Assembly (NCBI GenBank): GCA_010028775.1
Contig: RHAF01000003.1
Coordinates: forward strand, 1-33,824
DNA from: Verrucomicrobiota bacterium
GTDB taxonomy: Bacteria; Verrucomicrobiota; Verrucomicrobiia; Methylacidiphilales; Verrucolacustridaceae
Direction: 5' to 3'
Length of the DNA: 33,824 nucleotides
The translations under genes and the position numbers were made by a program. Below the pieces are notes generated by a model, which worked only from the letters and a program-made list of their open reading frames with translations, was not told the origin of the DNA and made no database searches. Numbering within the stretch: the stretch's first letter is position 1; each line of letters begins with the position of its first letter. Shown here piece after piece: positions 1-6,773 of the stretch.

Positions 1-390
1 CCCCTCTCCCAGGACTCCTCCTCCGTTCCTGCCCCGATCACCCCTGAAATTCCCCCCCGGCTCACGCCCACCGCGGCACCCGCTCATGTATCCGCGACCC
101 CAGAGAGTTCGACGGTTCTCGCCCGCCCCGATGCATCCCACAACTCCCCTCCTCTTTATCCGGAACAGGCACGGAAAAAAGGATGGGAGGGCACCGTTCT
201 TCTTCGGGCAAATATTTCAGCCCAAGGGGCGGTCGAATCCATCACTTTGGTCCAAGGATCCGGGCATGGACTTCTGGATCAGGCTGCGACCACAGCCGTG
301 AGGCAATGGCGGTTTTTCCCAAAAAGGGTCGCCGGTCAACCCACCCCTTCCGTGGTGGAGATTCCGGTGAAGTTTTCCTTAAAACACTGA
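1..390 (+). CDS. TonB-family protein, C-terminal part (5' end outside window)
   Basis: Frame 1 is open from the first base of the window to a TGA at 388-390 and encodes about 129 residues. The first ~60 are rich in Pro, Ala, Ser and Thr, like the periplasm-spanning linker of TonB. The rest reads as a TonB C-terminal domain: YPEQARKKGWEGTVLLR, then SGHGLLDQAATTAVRQWRF, then VVEIPVKFSL before the stop. In this family the domain contacts TonB-dependent outer-membrane receptors and passes on energy from ExbB/ExbD. The ORF track misses the gene because no start codon lies in the window; the 86-301 and 183-431 ORFs are shadows in other frames. The N-terminal membrane anchor cannot be seen, so it could be TonB itself or another protein carrying this domain. 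The tig gene follows after 56 bp that hold a strong hairpin. Confidence 0.9.
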   Translation, partial: PLSQDSSSVPAPITPEIPPRLTPTAAPAHVSATPESSTVLARPDASHNSPPLYPEQARKKGWEGTVLLRANISAQGAVESITLVQGSGHGLLDQAATTAVRQWRFFPKRVAGQPTPSVVEIPVKFSLKH

Positions 391-401
391 CAAACCAATC
401 T

Positions 402-434
402 AACCTTGGCTCGGGGGCTTCCCCCGCCTAGGTT
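402..434 (+). terminator. GC-rich hairpin between tonB-like gene and tig
   Basis: AACCTTGG and CCTAGGTT form an outer arm with one mismatch around a perfect CGGGGG/CCCCCG stem with a CTT loop. It lies 11 nt after the tonB-like stop and ends 12 nt before the tig ATG. No T-tract follows, so it may be a weak or factor-dependent terminator, an attenuator, or an mRNA-stabilising element rather than a classical intrinsic terminator. Confidence 0.55.
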
Positions 435-446
435 GCAGGGCTGGTG

Positions 447-1724
447 ATGAAGATTTCCTTGGAAAACATGGGAGGTTGCCGGCGCCGCGATCATGTTCGC
501 AAAAAGGAGAACGAGGTTGCCCAATCCTTTCAGAAGTCGGCCCGCCTGCCGGGGTTCCGCCCCGGGAAGGCCCCCATCGAAATGGTGCGCCGACGCTATG
601 CACCCGACATCCAGGCCGAGCTAAGGGAAAATCTTCTTCGCGAAGGCCTCCGCCACGCCATGGAGAAAGAAAAGCTCACCTTGGTGGATGATCCCGCTGT
701 CGAGGAGGCTAACTTCGAAAAAGACAGCAAATTTAAGTTTATCCTTCGGGTTGATCTGGCCCCCGAGTTCAAGGTTCCCGCTGCCAAGGGACTCAAGATC
801 GCAAAAAAAACCGCCGAACCGGTCACCGATGCGGATGTCGCCTCCGCTCTTTCTCGGATCGCCGAGCCTCACGCACATTTCCACACCCTTCCCGCACGCG
901 CAGCCAAGGAGGGTGATTTCGCCGTGGTCGATTACGAGGGAACCTGCGGGGGCAAAAAAATCATCGAACTGGCCCCCGAGTCCGGCCAAGTCGCCGGGGC
1001 GAAGAAACTTTGGCTTTGGCTAAGGCCCGACTCCTTTCTTCCCGGTTTTGTCACGGGCCTCTACGGAATCCAACCCGGTGAAACCAGGACGGTGGAGGTC
1101 AAATTTCCCGATGACTTCCCCCACACTCCCCTGCGCGGCCAGACCGGTCGCTATGAGGTGACCCTGCATGAGCTCAAGGAACGTCACGTTCCGGAGGTTG
1201 ACGAGGCTTTCTGCCAGGAAAATTACAAGCTCCCCAAGTCCGAAATCGAAAAAAGAATCCGCGAGGATTTGACCGCCTCCCGTGAATCCGCCATCCGCTC
1301 GGAGGAATCCCGTGCCATCACCGAGACCCTCCTCAAATCAACCAAAATGGACGTGCCCGAACCCCTTCTGGAAGAGGAACGCCGCCGCCTGGTGGCCCGT
1401 CTGGTGGAGGAAAACCAGCGACGGGGCGTATCCTCCGAGGAACTCCTCAAGCACAAGGACGAGATTCTCGCCGCTGCCGGACGCAACGCCGAGGAGAACG
1501 TCAAACTCTCCTTTCTGCTCCGCAAAATAGCTGAGGCCGAGAAAATCGAGGTTTCCGAGGAGGAGGTTTTCCATGAAGTGGCCCACCTGGCCTCGCATTC
1601 GGGCCAGGATGTAAGGCTCTTTGCAAAACGTCTTCAGAAGTCAGGATCGTTACCCTCACTTGCTGACACCCTGTTGCGCAGAAAGACGGTTGATTTCCTT
1701 TTGCAACACGCCATCCGTAGTTAG
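447..1724 (+). CDS. tig: Trigger factor (ribosome-associated chaperone)
   Basis: Trigger factor binds ribosomal protein uL23 at the tunnel exit and shields nascent chains. The 425-residue protein keeps the ribosome-binding signature GFRPGKAP near residue 35, a central FKBP-type domain (EGDFAVVDYEG at about 150 to FPDDFP near 225), and the long helical C-terminal chaperone domain. The ATG at 447 is preferred over the GTG at 444 because CAGGG sits 6-7 nt upstream. Between GCRRR and GFRPGKAP there are only about 21 residues, whereas E. coli and most homologues have roughly 28-30 over the same stretch. About seven residues that normally form the first beta-strand after the start appear to be missing. 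It is first in the classic tig-clpP-clpX order, 9 bp before clpP. Confidence 0.96.
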   Translation: MKISLENMGGCRRRDHVRKKENEVAQSFQKSARLPGFRPGKAPIEMVRRRYAPDIQAELRENLLREGLRHAMEKEKLTLVDDPAVEEANFEKDSKFKFILRVDLAPEFKVPAAKGLKIAKKTAEPVTDADVASALSRIAEPHAHFHTLPARAAKEGDFAVVDYEGTCGGKKIIELAPESGQVAGAKKLWLWLRPDSFLPGFVTGLYGIQPGETRTVEVKFPDDFPHTPLRGQTGRYEVTLHELKERHVPEVDEAFCQENYKLPKSEIEKRIREDLTASRESAIRSEESRAITETLLKSTKMDVPEPLLEEERRRLVARLVEENQRRGVSSEELLKHKDEILAAAGRNAEENVKLSFLLRKIAEAEKIEVSEEEVFHEVAHLASHSGQDVRLFAKRLQKSGSLPSLADTLLRRKTVDFLLQHAIRS

Positions 1725-1727
1725 TTT
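1701..1727 (+). promoter_or_regulatory. Putative clpP promoter inside the end of tig
   Basis: TTGCAA (1701-1706), a 15-bp spacer and TAGTTT (1722-1727). The -10 box overlaps the tig stop codon and ends 6 nt before the clpP ATG, so transcription would begin at or next to the start codon. No Shine-Dalgarno sequence precedes clpP. The spacer is a little short, so this is a prediction only. Confidence 0.35.
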
Positions 1728-1733
1728 TTCCTC

Positions 1734-2357
1734 ATGAGCGCGGATTCCAAGGCCGATTACTTTGTCCCCAGCGTGATCGAACAGACGGGACGCGGGGAGC
1801 GTGCCTACGACATCTATTCCCGGCTTCTGAAGGACCGCATCGTTTTTATCGGAACGGCCATCGATGACAGCATGGCTAACTCGATCATCGCCCAGCTTCT
1901 TTTCCTCCAGATGGAGGACCCCAAAAAGGACGTCAATATCTACGTCCACTCCCCCGGCGGGTATGTCACCGCCGGATTGGCCATCTACGACACCATGCAG
2001 TACATCACCTGCGATGTGGCCACGTATTGCATCGGTCAGGCCGCAAGTATGGGAGCTGTCCTTCTCGCCGCCGGCACCAAGGGCAAGCGCTACTGCCTCC
2101 CTAACGCCCGGATCATGATTCACCAGCCGCTGGGTGGGGCACAGGGCCAAGCCACGGACATCAGCATCCAGGCTCAGGAAATCCTACGGGCCAAAAAACG
2201 CCTCAACGAGATTCTTGCCCATCACACCGGCCAGAAGTTTGAAACGGTGGAGAAAGACACGGACCGGGACCGCTTCATGTCGGCTGATGACGCCAAGACC
2301 TACGGCCTGGTTGACCACGTGGTCAGCTTCCGCAAGGAGCCCTCGACCGCCAAATAA
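1734..2357 (+). CDS. clpP: ATP-dependent Clp protease, proteolytic subunit ClpP
   Basis: ClpP forms a double heptameric ring of serine protease subunits that degrades proteins unfolded by ClpX or ClpA-type ATPases in the cytoplasm. The 207-residue length is normal. The catalytic triad is visible: Ser105 in GQAASMGA, His130 in [11 protein letters not shown] and Asp175 in [10 protein letters not shown]. The oxyanion-loop region [14 protein letters not shown] is present near residue 73. The ATG at 1734 lies 9 nt after the tig stop and lacks a Shine-Dalgarno sequence; instead a TAGTTT box ends 6 nt upstream. clpX follows after 15 bp, so the two subunits of the ClpXP protease are probably co-transcribed. 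Confidence 0.98.
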   Translation: MSADSKADYFVPSVIEQTGRGERAYDIYSRLLKDRIVFIGTAIDDSMANSIIAQLLFLQMEDPKKDVNIYVHSPGGYVTAGLAIYDTMQYITCDVATYCIGQAASMGAVLLAAGTKGKRYCLPNARIMIHQPLGGAQGQATDISIQAQEILRAKKRLNEILAHHTGQKFETVEKDTDRDRFMSADDAKTYGLVDHVVSFRKEPSTAK

Positions 2358-2372
2358 TCCACCGGAGCCTGC

Positions 2373-3641
2373 ATGGCCCGACCCACCCACCTCACCCTCT
2401 GTTCCTTCTGCGGCAAGAGTCATGCGGAGGTCAAAAAGCTGATCGCCGGTCCAGGGGTCTATATTTGCGACAACTGCATCACCCTCTGCACCAACATTCT
2501 CAATCGGGAGACCTCGGGGGATGGCACCAAACAAACTCTCCTCAAGAAGCTGCCCAAACCCAGGGAGATCCGCGCGGAACTCGACCGCCACGTCGTCGGG
2601 CAGGACCGCGCCAAACGTACCTTGGCTGTTGCTGTTCATAATCATTACAAGCGCGTTCGCGGGGACCAGTCCGATGCCCTTCCCACCGATCATGCCGACG
2701 TGGAATTGGAAAAGAGCAACATCCTCCTAATCGGTCCCACCGGCTCCGGCAAAACCCTCCTGGCGCGGACTCTTGCCCGGATCCTTGACGTCCCCTTCGC
2801 CATTGCCGACGCCACCTCGCTTACCGAGGCAGGGTATGTCGGGGAGGATGTCGAGACCATCATTCTCCGCCTCCTGCAGAATGCCGACTACGACGTCAAA
2901 CGGGCGGAACTTGGTATTGTCTACATCGATGAGATCGACAAAATTGGACGCAAGTCGGACAGCGCTTCGATCACCCGCGACGTTTCCGGCGAAGGAGTAC
3001 AACAGGGCTTGCTCAAGATTTTGGAAGGCACGGTCTGTCAGGTCCCCCCCCAGGGCGGCCGCAAACACCCACAACAGGACCACATCGCGGTCAACACCCA
3101 GAACATCCTCTTCATTTGCGGCGGCGGCTTTGTCGGGTTGGAGGAGATCGTCCACAAACGCCTGGGCGGTCGAGCGCTAGGCTTTGGCTCCGATCTTGCC
3201 TCGGCCAAGGGAGTGAAAGAGGACGGTTTGGGGCTTCTCCGCTACACCGAACCGGACGATCTGCTTCGCTTCGGCATGATTCCCGAATTCATCGGCCGCC
3301 TCCCGGTGCTGACCCATCTCAGCCCCCTGACCGCGGACGAACTCATCTCCGTCCTCACCGATCCAAAAAACTCCCTCACCCGCCAATATGCCAAACTTCT
3401 CGGGATGGAGGGGGTAAAACTCAATTTTACCCGTGATGCCCTGCGTTGCCTTGCCGAGGCGGCCCTGAAGAAAGGCACCGGGGCCAGGGCCCTGCGGAGC
3501 CTTCTCGAAGGCATGATGCTCGACCTGATGTACGACATCCCCTCCCGGGACGACGTGGAGGAGGTGATCATCAACCGCGCCGTGGCCGAAGGCCAACGCG
3601 GGCCGATCATCAAACGAAAGGAATCCCGGAAGGCCGCCTAG
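2373..3641 (+). CDS. clpX: ATP-dependent Clp protease, ATPase subunit ClpX
   Basis: ClpX is the hexameric AAA+ unfoldase that recognises substrates and feeds them into ClpP. The 422-residue protein has the N-terminal C4 zinc-binding domain (Cys10, Cys13, Cys32, Cys35), Walker A GPTGSGKT at 121-128, the pore loop GYVG near 154, Walker B VYIDEID near 183, and a C-terminal small AAA+ domain. The loop that docks on ClpP is usually IGF; here the matching stretch reads ALGFGSD, so Leu replaces Ile, a conservative change. The start is supported by CGGAG 5-6 nt before the ATG, in contrast to many neighbouring genes. It is the last gene of the tig-clpP-clpX cluster and converges on the aminotransferase gene. 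Confidence 0.98.
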   Translation: MARPTHLTLCSFCGKSHAEVKKLIAGPGVYICDNCITLCTNILNRETSGDGTKQTLLKKLPKPREIRAELDRHVVGQDRAKRTLAVAVHNHYKRVRGDQSDALPTDHADVELEKSNILLIGPTGSGKTLLARTLARILDVPFAIADATSLTEAGYVGEDVETIILRLLQNADYDVKRAELGIVYIDEIDKIGRKSDSASITRDVSGEGVQQGLLKILEGTVCQVPPQGGRKHPQQDHIAVNTQNILFICGGGFVGLEEIVHKRLGGRALGFGSDLASAKGVKEDGLGLLRYTEPDDLLRFGMIPEFIGRLPVLTHLSPLTADELISVLTDPKNSLTRQYAKLLGMEGVKLNFTRDALRCLAEAALKKGTGARALRSLLEGMMLDLMYDIPSRDDVEEVIINRAVAEGQRGPIIKRKESRKAA

Positions 3642-3693
3642 TTTTAACGCGCCGATTTTAAAAAATTTTTTGCCCCAAGTTTGGTAGGGTCGT

Positions 3694-3743
3694 CTGTCCC
3701 CAAGAGCCCGATGCAAGCCTCCACCGCGGGCCGTCAGGGACAG
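3694..3743. repeat. Two-tier inverted repeat in convergent intergenic region
   Basis: CTGTCCC (3694-3700) pairs with GGGACAG (3737-3743), and inside it GCCCG (3706-3710) pairs with CGGGC (3727-3731), leaving a symmetric 5/5 internal loop and a 16-nt apical loop. It lies between the ends of clpX (+) and the aminotransferase gene (-). An A/T-rich run (about 3656-3672) lies on the clpX side. It may be a bidirectional terminator or a small structured RNA; no clean T-tract adjoins the stem. The remainder of 3642-3767 shows no gene. Confidence 0.5.
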
Positions 3744-3767
3744 TGGCCCCTATCTGGTCCAAAGCCT

Positions 3768-4850
3768 TCAGCCGATTTTCTTCAGCCCGTCCGCTAAGCG
3801 CCCCCAAAGCTCCTCCATCCCCTTTTCCGTCTCATCCCCCATGTGGGAAACCCTGAAGGTCTGGCCCTTGAGTTTGCCGTACCCTCCGTCGAAAATCGCC
3901 CCGTGGGTTTCCTTCAACCAGGCGATCCACTTTGCGATATCCACCCCGCGGGTGTTCTTTCCGCAGGTTAAGCTCAACGATTCGTAACCCTTCTCGGGAA
4001 AAACCTCAAAGCCGTGGGCCGCCAGCCACGCCCGGCCGCGCTCGGCGTTCTTTTGGTGACGGACATGGCGCTGGCCCACGCCTTCCTTCTCAATCTCGGC
4101 CAATTTCACCTCCAAGGCGTAAAGATGGGAAATGGAGGGGGTGCAGGGCGTCATGTTGTTCTCCGCCTGCTTGCGGAACTCCAGGAAATCGTAGTAATAA
4201 CCGCGATCCTTGACCTTTTCCGACCGCTGATAGGCCCGCTCACTCACGGAAAAAAGCGCCGCGCCCGGGGGCAAAGCCAGGGCCTTCTGCGTCCCGCAGA
4301 GCATCACATCGAGTCCCAGCTCATCGAAGGGGATCGGAGTGACGCTGAAGGATGAGACCGTGTCGGTGATCAGCATGACATCGGGAAACTTGGTGCGGAT
4401 TAACCGGGCGATCTCTGCCAGGGGGCTGAGGACGCCGGTGGAGGTCTCATGATGAATCAGGGTCAGAGCGTCATACCCTCCTTTGGAGAGCTCCTTCTCG
4501 ATCATCTCCGGCTTGATGGCCTGTCCCCATTCCACCTGAACTTTGCCCGCTTCCTTGCCACACTTTTGAGCCACATCGAACCACTTGTCCGAGAAGGCGC
4601 CATTCATGCAGACCAGCACTTTTTTCTGCACCAAGTTCCGCAGGGAGGCCTCCATCACGGACCAAGCCGACCCCGTGCCCAAAAAGACGGGTTGCTGGGT
4701 TTGAAAAAGTTTACGCAGGCTGGGTTGCACCCGGGCATACAGCTCCTGAAATCCCTTCCCCCGATGTCCGATCATCGGCCCTCCGAAGGCCTGGCGCACG
4801 GGGGGGGAGATCTCCACCGGGCCTGGGATAAACAATTTGATGTGGGGCAT
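3768..4850 (-). CDS. PLP-dependent class V aminotransferase (serine/alanine-glyoxylate or SerC-like)
   Basis: This 360-residue protein belongs to fold-type I, class V aminotransferases of the serine-glyoxylate / alanine-glyoxylate / archaeal-type phosphoserine group. The N-terminus reads FIPGPVEISPPV, followed by GHRGKGF and GTGSAW, all typical of the family. Asp163 in LITDTVSS should hold the pyridine nitrogen, and Lys189 in CGTQKAL should form the Schiff base with PLP. Substrate cannot be settled from sequence; roles in serine synthesis or glycine/glyoxylate metabolism are both plausible. The ORF-track start at 4886 is a TTG; the ATG at 4850 is a better match to the family N-terminus. No Shine-Dalgarno sequence precedes it. 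Its start codon shares the CATG palindrome with an in-frame ATG of the divergent gene. Confidence 0.88.
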   Translation of the reverse strand: MPHIKLFIPGPVEISPPVRQAFGGPMIGHRGKGFQELYARVQPSLRKLFQTQQPVFLGTGSAWSVMEASLRNLVQKKVLVCMNGAFSDKWFDVAQKCGKEAGKVQVEWGQAIKPEMIEKELSKGGYDALTLIHHETSTGVLSPLAEIARLIRTKFPDVMLITDTVSSFSVTPIPFDELGLDVMLCGTQKALALPPGAALFSVSERAYQRSEKVKDRGYYYDFLEFRKQAENNMTPCTPSISHLYALEVKLAEIEKEGVGQRHVRHQKNAERGRAWLAAHGFEVFPEKGYESLSLTCGKNTRGVDIAKWIAWLKETHGAIFDGGYGKLKGQTFRVSHMGDETEKGMEELWGRLADGLKKIG

Positions 4851-4886
4851 GATTAGGGTAGATAGGGATTCTGTGCTAATTCGCAA
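4837..4886. promoter_or_regulatory. Putative near-symmetric bidirectional promoter
   Basis: On the + strand TTGATG (4837-4842), 16 bp, TAGATA (4859-4864). On the - strand TTGCGA (4886-4881), 16 bp, TATCTA, which is the same hexamer read backwards. The shared -10 ends 8 nt before the GTG at 4873 on the + strand and 8 nt before the ATG at 4850 on the - strand. Both divergent genes could therefore be transcribed from one element with little or no leader. Confidence 0.4.
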
Positions 4887-5922
4887 ACTTATCCTTTGTC
4901 TCGTCCTCTCCTACGTGGGCGCGTGGATCCTGCAGGCTCAGGTCAACTCCAGGGATCCGCAAAAAAGCCCCACCTTCCAGACCACCTGTGACAATGAGAT
5001 CAACAACGAACCCGTGGCCAAGGCTGTGCCTATTCAGACCACGGATACACCGGCCGCCTCCCTCCCCGCCCAACCGGTCGCTTCAAATGCCCAATCCAAT
5101 CCCGACATTACGGTTGACCAGATTGTCAAAAACGCCATCCGCCGGGACGAGGAGTTGCGCGAACTCCGGGAAGGTTTCACCTATCAGCTGAGGCTGGTGA
5201 CCGAGAGACTGGACGATGAGAACAAGGTAGTGCCCGAAAAGACCAAAACCGTCACCGCCAAGATCAAGCCGGGCAAAGACATCACCTTCAGTGCCGACTT
5301 TAACGACGATTCCAAGGATTCTGGAAATCCGGATTCATCCCAAACCAGTTATGCCGGTGCCACCGGGGGGCGGGGACTGAGATCCGCCCACAAAAAGGCC
5401 TCCGATGATGATGATGATTCCTCGAACAAGGACGTGGAAGATGCCAAAAAAGTCAATGCCATGCTCGATATGGGAAAAATCGCCCCCCGTTTCAAATACT
5501 CACGGATGGAGGATGAAACCGTCCGCGACCGCAAATGCTACGTCATCAAATTCTCCCCAAAAAAGGACCAACCCTTTTCCAGTCGCGAGGAGAAGGTCAT
5601 TAACAAGGTGGGCGGCACCATCTGGATCGACCAAAACGACTTCAGTATCGTCCAAACCAAGGGCAAACTTACCGAGGAGGTGGATGTAGCCTGGTTTCTT
5701 GCCACCATGAAGGGGTTGGACTTCAGCTACCAAACCAGCGAATTGCAAAGCATGAACATTCCCGTTCCTTCGGCCTTTTTCATGAATTTCGACCTCAACA
5801 TCATGGGTTACCGCATGGCCCAACGCCAAACCAGCCAGATGACCGATTATCAGCCCGTGAATTCCGTCACACCGCCCACCCCAAACAACCCACCCGCGGC
5901 CTCCCCTGCCCCGTCCCAGTAA
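4873..5922 (+). CDS. Secreted protein, LolA-like fold suspected (outer membrane lipoprotein-sorting type)
   Basis: The product has an N-terminal signal peptide (LIRKLILCLVLSYVGAWILQA) and then about 325 residues of presumed periplasmic protein. The central part resembles the LolA/LolB-like family: beta-rich stretches, the phrase CYVIKFSPKK, then EEKVINKVGGTIWIDQNDFSIVQTKG, as in proteins annotated as outer-membrane lipoprotein-sorting proteins. An acidic, low-complexity insert (SDDDDDSSNKD) lies near residue 190 and the C-terminus is Pro-rich. GTG at 4873 is chosen because AGGGA lies just upstream and it places the positive n-region at the N-terminus; ATG at 4849 and TTG at 4837 are in-frame alternatives. 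Function is not established; a role in lipid or lipoprotein handling at the outer membrane is only an inference from fold resemblance. Confidence 0.7.
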   Translation: MLIRKLILCLVLSYVGAWILQAQVNSRDPQKSPTFQTTCDNEINNEPVAKAVPIQTTDTPAASLPAQPVASNAQSNPDITVDQIVKNAIRRDEELRELREGFTYQLRLVTERLDDENKVVPEKTKTVTAKIKPGKDITFSADFNDDSKDSGNPDSSQTSYAGATGGRGLRSAHKKASDDDDDSSNKDVEDAKKVNAMLDMGKIAPRFKYSRMEDETVRDRKCYVIKFSPKKDQPFSSREEKVINKVGGTIWIDQNDFSIVQTKGKLTEEVDVAWFLATMKGLDFSYQTSELQSMNIPVPSAFFMNFDLNIMGYRMAQRQTSQMTDYQPVNSVTPPTPNNPPAASPAPSQ

Positions 5923-5932
5923 GAATCTTGGG

Positions 5933-6685
5933 TTATCGGCGCACGGTCCCGGAGAGACTCTGTCCCAACCTTTTCTGCCCGTCCCAACGGGCCCAGCCGG
6001 ATGCCTTCCAGAGAAAGATCAGGGCAACAATCCCAAGAATCGATCGGATCAGCTGGCCAAACTGGGACCCAAAAAGAATTTTCTTTTGCCGATCCATCAC
6101 CGACTGCCGCTCCTCGTTAAGCCTGCTCTCCTGGGCCTTCACCTCATCTTTTAGGTTTTGCAGGAACGCCGTTAGATCCACCGGATTTTTTTTGGCGTTG
6201 GCGGTGTTGTACCGAATGACCATTTTTTGTTGCTCTGCCTCGGGAAGATTGAGGGTGGTTTCCTCGACCAGTTTCACCCTCTTCAATTGCTCCTCCATTT
6301 GAACATTCAAGCTGTAGGCGCTGAGTCGGAATAATCGCGCAGCGGCATTCATGGAGACCGGGATGATCGCCACGTAAAACACAGCAAGACAGAGCGGGGC
6401 CCAGGACAAGCCGGCAAGGACAACCCTCTCCAATTTCACTCGAAAGTAACGGGGATGGATAAAAAACAAGGCCAACCCAAGAACAATCAAGGGGATCCGA
6501 TCGGTCATGGAAGCGCAAAACCTCATTTCCGAGGATGGGTCACGGAGTTGAAGGCTGAAAAGAGCCGCAATACTTTCCATGAAGAAAAAAGCCACCAAGG
6601 CACCGCCCACAATACGGAATATTTGGATCCCGGCTAAAACCGAGCGCTCGGCCGGAGTGGATGTGCTTACCCTCCCAGATTCCAT
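5933..6685 (-). CDS. HpsJ-like membrane protein
   Basis: This 250-residue integral membrane protein has hydrophobic segments near residues 19-40, 60-80, 88-115 and 225-242. Between the third and last lies a charged helical region (about 130-215) likely to form a coiled coil. The run DRIPLIVLGLALFF, a short basic loop, then VLAGLSWAPLCLAVFYVAIIPV closely recalls the HpsJ family, best known from cyanobacteria, where hps genes serve polysaccharide secretion and motility. I see no other hps-like gene nearby, so function cannot be carried over. The ORF track extends to 6895, but that overlaps the divergent amylase; ATG at 6685 with a CAGAAT box 6 nt upstream is preferred. Its 3' end converges on the LolA-like gene after 10 bp. 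Confidence 0.65.
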   Translation of the reverse strand: MESGRVSTSTPAERSVLAGIQIFRIVGGALVAFFFMESIAALFSLQLRDPSSEMRFCASMTDRIPLIVLGLALFFIHPRYFRVKLERVVLAGLSWAPLCLAVFYVAIIPVSMNAAARLFRLSAYSLNVQMEEQLKRVKLVEETTLNLPEAEQQKMVIRYNTANAKKNPVDLTAFLQNLKDEVKAQESRLNEERQSVMDRQKKILFGSQFGQLIRSILGIVALIFLWKASGWARWDGQKRLGQSLSGTVRR

Positions 6686-6691
6686 CGGAAG

Positions 6692-6721
6692 ATTCTGCCC
6701 TAAATGGAATATGGAAGGCAA
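6692..6721 (-). promoter_or_regulatory. Putative promoter of HpsJ-like gene
   Basis: On the - strand TTGCCT (6721-6716), 18-bp spacer, CAGAAT (6697-6692), ending 6 nt before the ATG at 6685. The -10 matches four of six consensus positions. No Shine-Dalgarno sequence is present, which suggests a leaderless start. Confidence 0.4.
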
Positions 6722-6773
6722 TCCACCGGAATCCCTTCTCGCCCTGCTGTGCATGGGGGATAGTTTATTCTCC

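Noticed and set aside
86-301. ORFs 86-301 (+) and 183-431 (+) as genes
   Set aside because: They are out-of-frame shadows of the TonB C-terminal domain read in frame 1; their proteins show no family features.
3656-3690. Possible promoter in the clpX / aminotransferase gap (TTGCCC and TAGGGT)
   Set aside because: The two hexamers are only about 12 bp apart and no + strand gene starts within 1 kb downstream.
6579-6773. N-terminal extension of the amylase ORF
   Set aside because: It would cross the divergent HpsJ-like gene and place the signal peptide internally; ATG at 6774 gives a normal signal peptide.
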